From NCBI GenBank assembly GCA_947650365.1, contig CANTAL010000209.1, forward strand, positions 124,001 through 188,000: a stretch of 64,000 bases of DNA. The letters run 5' to 3'. The notes under the pieces are model-generated. The model worked only from the letters and a program-made list of their open reading frames with translations. It was not told the DNA's origin and did not search any database. This DNA comes from Chamaelirium japonicum (taxonomy: Eukaryota; Streptophyta; Magnoliopsida; Liliales; Melanthiaceae). How positions within the stretch are numbered: the stretch's first letter is position 1; the number at the start of each line of letters is the position of its first letter. The position numbers and the translations under genes are program-made. This document shows, in pieces, positions 57,597 through 64,000 of this stretch.

Positions 57597-60167
57597 ATGG
57601 CCTCCGCTTCCGACGTTGCTGCTGCTGTTGCCGCCGCTCCTGCCGCCGCCCAATCCTCTGAGCCCGCCGCTGAGAGGGCGGTGGTTTGGCTGCAGAACCC
57701 GATCGGGGTGCCCGTCGGGGAGAGTATCCGGGCGGCGATCGATCTCCCTCAGGAGATCCTCGTCACCGAGATGCCACTCTCGGGGAGGCCGCCCCAGGGC
57801 ACAGTAGCTTCCGTCGGGCTGCTGTGGTCTGGGCTGCGGTTCCCCCTGAGTCATCTCATCGGGGAGCTCCTGGAGTTGACGGGGCTTTGCCCCGCCTAAC
57901 TCTCAGGAAACTCCTGGGGGATACTCTACGGGCTGTCTCAGCTGGAGACCGCCCTGAAGGCAAGGATCCCTCTGAGCTACTTGCTCAAGAAGTGGCTTCT
58001 CAAGCCTGGGCCGGTCTTCAGCACCGTGGGCTGCGGCTATTTCTACCTCGCCGGGCGGCCTGGCGAGGTGCTTCCCTTCTCCACCGTCGAGAGCAAGGAC
58101 CGCCACTGGAAGGACTATCCTTTCATGGCGGTCGGCGAGTGGCGCGGGCGGCATAGCAGAGTCCCCGCTCACCTCGGGGTTCCCCCAACGGTGGTCTTCC
58201 GGGAAATCTCCTTCTTCAAGGCGGGGAAGAAGAAGTGCATCGCTCCTGACCGGGAGCGGTCTCTGGACGAGGCCTTCCTTCACTACCTCGGGGGGCGGAC
58301 TCCGGAGAAGATCACCGCCCCCGACTTTGCCTTCCAGCTGCGGGACGGGAGGACCGGCGCTATTCTGCTGAAGCAGAAAGTCGTCCGGAAGAAGAAAGAG
58401 GAGGAGGTCGGCGCTATTCCGCCGATGCAGAATGCCCCTCCTCCCTCCAAAGGGGCCAGCAAGGGGGCAGGGAGCTCCGGAGGCAACCCCCGCAAGAAGG
58501 TGGTCCGGAGGCGGGCTTCGCCCATCCCCCTAAACGACCCCGACACCATGGAGTTGCTCCGCCAGGGCGAAGCCTCCGCTCCTCCCCAACCTCCTCGCCC
58601 GGACGCCGGCCCAGGTCAGCCCCCTGCCCCAACTCCCATTGTCCGCCGCAAGATCCAAATGGTCGAGCCCGACGACCCGAACATCGACCTCCCGCTAACC
58701 ATGGCGGAAGTTGAATCCGGGATGGCCCAGATATTAATGGGCTACTTCCCGGGCGATCTGACCGTCCCTCTTCGTGTAGCAGTGCTGACGCCGGAGATGG
58801 AGGCCCACGGGAAGAAGAAGGCCAAGCGCGCGGGGCCCGCGCCTTCGAACATCCAGACGGAGCGGCGGCGAAAAGCGCTGGAGGAGGCGGGCTTGGACTC
58901 GGAGCCCAGCTGGACGGATTCCGCGGAGGAGGCGTCAGGCTCCGAGGAGGAAGAGCCCGCTCCTCAACCTTCCCAGACGGAGCCTTCTGCTTCCGCCCAA
59001 GTGGAAAAACCCCCGGCTCCGTCAGCTCCCGCACCAGGGGCGGGATCGAGCGGGCAGGAGCTTCCACCTCCTCCCGCAGGGGCGGAGGTCCAGCAGGGCG
59101 GAGTGCCACCCACCGCTCCTCGGGAAATCCCCCGTGAGGACAGTGGGCGAGAAACCCCCGCCGCCGCTGCGACCTCTACACCCCCTGCAGCTTCCACACC
59201 CGCTCCCCTGCCCTTGTCATCTGGACGGGGCAAGGAGAAAGTGGACTTCCCGGAGGATCTGGGGAACTTGATCTATAGGTCCCCCTCCTTCGTGGATATT
59301 GGCTCCGACTCCTCGGGCTCGGGGTCGGAAGCTGAAGCTGGCGTGGCGATCCCTGCTAGCCCGCCGCGCGAAGGGGTTCGCCCGGAGGTGAGGCCAGCCC
59401 CCACATCTTCTCTGAGCGCTCCGCCCCCTACCCAAGCTACGGGTGGCGCCAGCGCGGGCTCCTCAGCCGAAGAGGGGAGGGTGCCCCACTACCTGCGGCA
59501 ACTGCTAGGTCGCAACGTGTTCGCCCGAGCTCCCTTCGCTTTGATAAGCGAACGCCTTACCGAGGTACTTCTCACCGCACCTGTTTTTGTGCAAAATTTA
59601 GTCTCGATTCTCGCTAACTTTTTCACCTTCCTTATGCAGGCGGAGAAGCAGAGCCAGGCGCTGGCCATGGAGGTCGCTGGGGCCGGGAAGGCGCTGGCTG
59701 CTTTGTTCGACGATTCCCTTCGGGGGTCCGAGCGCAAGGTGGACGAGCACATCCACGAGCTTCAACGAGCTAAGGGCTCCGAGGAGCTGAGGGCGGAGTC
59801 CGAGGCACTGCACCACAGGGTCAAAACCCTGGTGTCAGGCCTCACCATGGCCGAGGCAGCCAAAGGCCAGTCCGCTACCGCCCTCCTCAAAGCTAAGGCG
59901 GAGCGAGACGAGGCTGTGTCCGCCAGGGAGGTCGCACAGCGGGAGGCGGCTCAACTTCAAGGCGAGGTCGCTGCTCTGAAGACAGAGATCGCTGCCCTGA
60001 AGGAGACGCACGCCAAAGGCCTTCTGGCTCAGCAAGGTCGCCTCTAAGCCCAGCTGGACGATCTCCTCAAGAAAGGCACCCTGGCCGCTGTGGAGAAATA
60101 CAGGACCGAAAGGTCGAAGAAGCGGCGCCGAGGGGACGACAGTGGAGCGGAGACTAGCAAGCCTTGA
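57597..60167 (+). pseudogene. Antisense ORF (aORF) of element B, PF04195-like nuclear protein
   Basis: Best-preserved aORF. ATG 57597 begins MASASDV, and one frame runs to TGA 60165-60167. It is broken only by TAA 57897-57899 (element A has CAG there) and TAA 60045-60047. The ~730-codon stretch between the stops is open. The PF04195-like domain is at residues ~25-180 (GLRFPLSHL, then GNSWGILYGL, then GYFYLAGRPGEVLPF). A basic segment KKVVRRRASP near 300 and an acidic/Pro-rich linker (~390-530) follow. The conserved LLGRNVFARAPFALI sits just before the intron, then a long Ala/Glu/Leu coiled coil and the terminal SKKRRRG nuclear signal. Spliced length would be about 831 residues. Molecular function unknown; a coiled-coil nuclear protein could act on chromatin or element RNA (speculation). 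Confidence 0.82.
59565..59639 (+). other. Predicted 75-bp intron in aORF B
   Basis: GTACTTCTCACC ... TTCCTTATGCAG, with CTAAC followed by a T-rich run near 59613. Splicing joins GAG to GCGGAG in phase 0 at the same codon position as in element A. At 75 bp without a stop, the unspliced frame also stays open. The intron differs strongly from A's at sequence level while the flanking exons match, as expected of a real intron. Confidence 0.8.
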
Positions 60168-60660
60168 GCTCGCAGCCTCTCAACTGCCTTTGTAATTTTT
60201 GGCTTAATCAATGAAATGAAATCTTTCTGAGTTCGCATATGCGTTTCTTTCTTTCTTTGTCTCGCTCATGAGTCCGCTTTAGGAGTTCGCAGCGATCTCG
60301 AGAGTGATACCCCGGGCGAGGCAGCTAATTCGATTCAACCTTTTATTTTAAAGTATATGCAAACGAAAAACTCGGCATGCTCGCAAAAACTCGATAGTCT
60401 CTAAGCCCGGAAAATGTTTAAGCGAACCAAAAGACTTCAAAAACTTCCCTACACTCAGAGACTTAAACCATTTTTATTTTTAAAGGAAACTAATAAGTGC
60501 TAGCTGCCCCCTGCCCGGTTAATTTCTCTCGATGATCCTGTTTGGTGGGCTCGCCCTTCGAGGGGTTTGCCAACGCCAGGATGCTTCCGTTCATGGCAGG
60601 TGAACACGAAGGATCCTGGTTAGGTTTAGAGTCCACTAGGCAGCGGACTTCCCCGGGAAG
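60168..60660. other. Convergent 3' spacer B
   Basis: Homologous to 49540-49985. It has TTTGTAA and AATGAAATGAAATC on the plus strand, AATAAA-type signals on the minus strand (reverse complements near 60345 and 60475), and the AGTCTCTAAG/CTCAGAGACT inverted repeat with one mismatch. No gene is seen. Confidence 0.6.
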
Positions 60661-60895
60661 CTCAAGGTCGCCCACTGGCTGCCTTTGAGGATCCCGGTCT
60701 TACTTTAAGTCCGCACAACGGCGGACTGCCCCGGGAAGCTCAAGGTCGCCCACTGGCTGCCTCTGAGGATCCTGGTCTTGCTTTAAGTCCGCACAACGGC
60801 GGACTGCCCCGGGAAGCTCAAGGTCGCCCACTGGCTGCCTCTGAGGATCCCGGTTTTGCTTTAAGTCCGCTCAGCGGCGGACTGTACTTTACCAA
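60645..60895 (-). repeat. 78-bp tandem repeat between pol and aORF, element B
   Basis: Markers GCTGCC at 60678, 60756 and 60834 give the same 78-bp period as element A, with about one unit fewer. The AGTCCGCACAACGGCGGACT dyad is present in each unit. Confidence 0.85.
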
Positions 60896-60993
60896 TCATG
60901 CGGGCTCTTGCTGCGCCGAGTTTCCTAGTTAAATTGTTGAAACCTCAATCGTTCATTCATAACCTCTTCAGAAGATAATTTACGAAAATTCCC

Positions 60994-62133
60994 TTACGCA
61001 TAGAACTTGCGAAGGTGCAGAGCGTTCCAAGGTCGCTCTAACAGGTCGCCTCCAGCGGTCATCAACTGGTAAGCCCCCGAGCTTCCTGCTTCGTGTATTA
61101 TGTATGGGCCTTCCTAGTTCACCGCGAGCTTTCCTGCATTAGGCTCTTGCGTGTTTGCGAACACCTTTCTCATTACCAGATCGCCGGCCTTGAAGGCCCG
61201 ATGGCGGACTCTTTTGTCATAGGCGCGCTTCATTTCCTGTCTATATCCGGCGAGGTGTAGATTGGCGCGCTCTCGTCTTTCTTCGAGCTGATCAAGGGAG
61301 TCGACGAGCAGTTTGTCGTTGTCGACCTCCGCCGACGCAAGCCTTCTTTCAGTGGGCAGCTCGGCCTCTATGGGTAGCACGGCTTCGCAACCAAAAGTGA
61401 GACTGAAAGGGGATTCGTTGGTTGAGCGACGTGGAGTAGTGCGATAGGTCCACAAGACTCCGTCGAGCTCCTGCTCCCATAATCCTTTTTTCCCTTCCAG
61501 CCTCTTCTTGAGGTTGTCCAAGATCACACGATTCGTTGCTTCGGCCTGCCCATTGCTTTGAGGGTACCTTGGGGAAGAGAACCTTAGGTCGACTCCGTAT
61601 TCAACACAAAAGCTTCTGATCAAGCGATTGTCGAACTGGCGACCATTGTCGGTGATAAGTACCCGAGGCAGACCGAACCGGCAGAAAATATTCTTCCAAA
61701 GGAAGTCTTTTACCTGCTTCTCGCCTATCTTAGCTAGCGGGACCGCTTCCACCCATTTGGTGAAGTAGTCCGTAGCTACTAAGACGAATTTCTTCTGTCG
61801 GGCTGACACAGGGAAAGGTCCCACTATGTCCAACCCCCATTGCTAGAAAGGCCAGGGGCTCGCTAGAGGATGCAGTTCTTCTGCGGGCATATGATTCGTG
61901 GTGGCGTGCTTCTGGCATTGGATGCACCTCTGGGCGACCTTCAAAGCGTCTTGCTCCAGAGTGGGCCACCAGTATCCTTGGCTTCGTACTTTCGCAGCAA
62001 GAGACCGCCCACCAGCGTGGTTTCCCAACTCGCCAGAGTGAATGCACTTTAGAACTTCTTCGGTTTCCGGGCTCTCGACGCAACGGAGACTTGGCCCGCC
62101 AAAGGATCTTTGAAAAAGGCGATCCCAGCGAAT
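60994..62133 (-). pseudogene. Integrase fragment of pol, element B
   Basis: Aligns with 50435-51570. The HHCC finger is intact (CIQCQKH), and the catalytic D, D and E motifs (LDIVGPF, TDNGRQF, NGQAEATNR) are present. Two nonsense codons break it: TAG 61843-61845 just before the first catalytic Asp (element A has CAG), and TAG 61114-61116 (element A has TGG). The terminal LRKFYA and TAA are at 60994. Upstream sequence is lost at the satellite junction (IRWDR, then satellite). It cannot make full integrase. Confidence 0.87.
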
Positions 62134-64000
62134 TAGAATGGATCGTACGAATGGATCGTGGTAATAAATTAGATTGTATCGTATGAATTAGAATTAATCG
62201 TTTGTATCATACAAATTAGAATGAATGATTACAAATTCATTCGTAAGAATGAATTCATTCTAAGATCCAATCTAATTCATTCGCACGAATGGATCGTGCG
62301 AATGAATTAGAATGGATCGTACGAATGAAGTAGAATGGATACATTCGTGCGAATGAATTAGAATGGATTGTACGAATAAATTAGAATGGATCGTGCGAAT
62401 GAATTAGAATAGATCGTACGAATGAATTAGAATGGATCGTACGAATGAATTAGATTGGATCGTGCGAATGAATTAGAATGGATCGTACGAATGAATTAGA
62501 ATCGATCGTACGACTGAATTAGAATAGATCGTACGAATGAATTAGAATGGATACATTCGTGCGAATGAATTAGAATGGATCGTACGAATGAATTAGAATT
62601 AGTCGTACGAATGAATGGATCGTACAAATTCATTCTAATCCATTCTAATTCATTCATAAGAATAGATCGTACGAGTGAATTAGATCCAATCTAATTCATT
62701 CGCACGATCCATTCTAATTCATTCGCACGATCCATTCTAATTCGTACGAATGAATGGATTGTACAAATGAATTAGAATGGATCGTACGAATGAATTAGAT
62801 TGGATCGTGCGAATGAATTAGATTGGATGATACGAATGAGTTAGAATGGATCGTACGAATGAATTTGAATGGATCGTGCGAATGAATTAGAATGGATCGT
62901 ACGAATGAACTAGAATGGATCGTACGAATGAAGTAGAATGGATACATTCGAGCGAATGAATTAGAATGGATCGTACGAATGAATTAGAATGGATTCGGCT
63001 AATTAACTAGAATGGATTAGAATGGATTCATTGAATGAATGGATGGATCGTACGATCCATTCTATTTCGTACGAATGAATTAGAATAGATCGTACGAATG
63101 AATTAGAATGGATACATTCGTGCGAATGAATTAGAATGAATCGTACGAATGAGTAAGAATGGATCATACAAATGAATTAGAATGGATCATGTGGATGAAT
63201 TAGAATGGATCGTATGAATGAATTAGAATGGATACATTCGTGTGAATGAATTAGAATGGATCGTACGAATGAATTAGATTGTATCGTATGAATGAATTAG
63301 AATGGATCGTACGAATGAATTAGAATGGATCGTACGAATGAATTAGAAAGGATCGTGCGAATGATTTAGAAAGGATCGTACGAATGAATTAGATTGTATC
63401 GTACGAATGAATTAGAATGGATCGTGCGAATGAATTAGAATGGATCATACGAATGAATTAGAATGGATCGTGCGAATGAATTAGAATGGATCGTACGAAT
63501 GAATTAGAATGAATCGTGCGAATGAATTAGAATAAATCGTACGAATGAATGGATCCATTCTAATTCATTCGTACGATCTATTCTAATTCATTCGTAAGAT
63601 CCATTCTATTCTAATTCATTCGTACGATCCATTCTAATTCATTCGTACGATCCATTCTTATTCATTCGCATGAATGTATCCATTCTAATTCATTCGTACG
63701 ATGTATTCTAATTCATTCATACGATCCATTCTAATTCATTCGTACGATCCATTCTAATTCATTCGTACGATCCATTCTAATTCATTCGTACGATACAATC
63801 TTATTCATTCGTATGATCCATTCTAATTCATTTGCACGATACAATCTAATTCATTCGTATGATCCATTCTAATTCATTCGCACGATACAATCTAATTTAT
63901 TCGTACGATCCATTTTAATTCATTCCTACGATCCATTCTAATTCATTCGTGCGAATGAATTAGAATGGATCGTACGAATGAATCAGAGTGTATACAATTA
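62134..64000. repeat. 23-bp satellite, right flank (overview)
   Basis: Same family as the left array. Mostly minus orientation to about 63552, plus 63553-63948, then minus to the window end, with scrambled units at 62600-62760 and 62990-63070. The last bases (CAGAGTGTATACAATTA) leave the consensus. Rare variants are shared with the left array near 4.6 kb and 35.9 kb, so both flanks belong to one locus or co-evolving arrays. Confidence 0.92.
62152..62290 (+). repeat. Non-canonical satellite module, copy 4, beside element B
   Basis: Starts ATGGATCGTGGTAATA about 20 bp right of the retrotransposon junction and matches 2871-3010, including TTTGTATCATACAAA and GAATGAATTCATTC. The plus-oriented flank that precedes the other copies is missing here. 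The junction therefore replaced it. Confidence 0.85.

Larger units (their letters stand above)
55183..62133 (-). mobile_element. Element B: second Tat-type retrotransposon, truncated in pol
   Basis: Same family and orientation as element A, with homology over 55183-62133 versus 44307-51570. It retains the 3' LTR, aORF, repeat spacer and integrase. At 62130-62133 pol passes into satellite; RT, protease, gag and 5' LTR are absent. Its LTR end abuts A's gag, so B most likely inserted into A, with AGCGT at 55178-55182 as the remaining half of a target-site duplication. Confidence 0.87.

Overview
The window is repeat-dominated nuclear DNA, almost certainly from a flowering plant, possibly a GC-rich monocot (the clade is a guess). 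The evidence is a huge short-unit satellite array interrupted by Ty3/gypsy LTR retrotransposons of the plant Tat/Ogre type. These carry an extra archaeal-type RNase H and a plant-specific antisense gene with a PF04195-like ('putative gypsy type transposon') domain. I see no host single-copy gene, tRNA, rRNA or bacterial feature.

Positions 1-44306 and about 62134-64000 are one AT-rich satellite family with a 23-bp unit. Each unit holds an 8-bp palindrome, TCGTACGA. A recurrent 28-bp variant carries an extra ATGTA. The array is a mosaic of head-to-tail blocks whose orientation flips dozens of times, very often exactly at the palindrome. Over the flips lie kilobase-scale tandem duplications (about 2.1, 2.5 and 2.5 kb) and a dispersed non-canonical module present four times.

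Positions 44307-62133 hold two related, decayed Tat-type elements, A and B, both with gag-pol on the minus strand. Element A (44307-55182) has, left to right: 3' LTR, a plus-strand antisense gene (aORF), a tandem-repeat spacer, integrase, RT with two RNase H domains, protease and the C-terminal part of gag. It stops abruptly inside gag at 55183, where the LTR end of element B begins. Element B (55183-62133) has LTR, aORF, repeat spacer and integrase, then is cut and joined to satellite. The simplest history is that A inserted into the satellite, B inserted into A's gag, and one rearrangement replaced the 5' parts of both with satellite.

In each element gag-pol and the aORF are transcribed convergently. 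The aORF seems to have its own promoter at the inner edge of the LTR (two CACGTG boxes, ATTGG, TATAAATAG, at conserved spacing). It contains one short spliceosomal intron, and it encodes a protein with an N-terminal PF04195-like domain, a disordered middle, a coiled coil and a C-terminal nuclear localisation signal. All coding regions carry nonsense codons or frameshifts, so neither copy is autonomous. Several of the stops are consistent with CpG decay.

Strand convention for satellite blocks: '+' means the unit reads GATCCATTCTAATTC... on the given strand; '-' is the reverse complement. Block borders are accurate to about one monomer.
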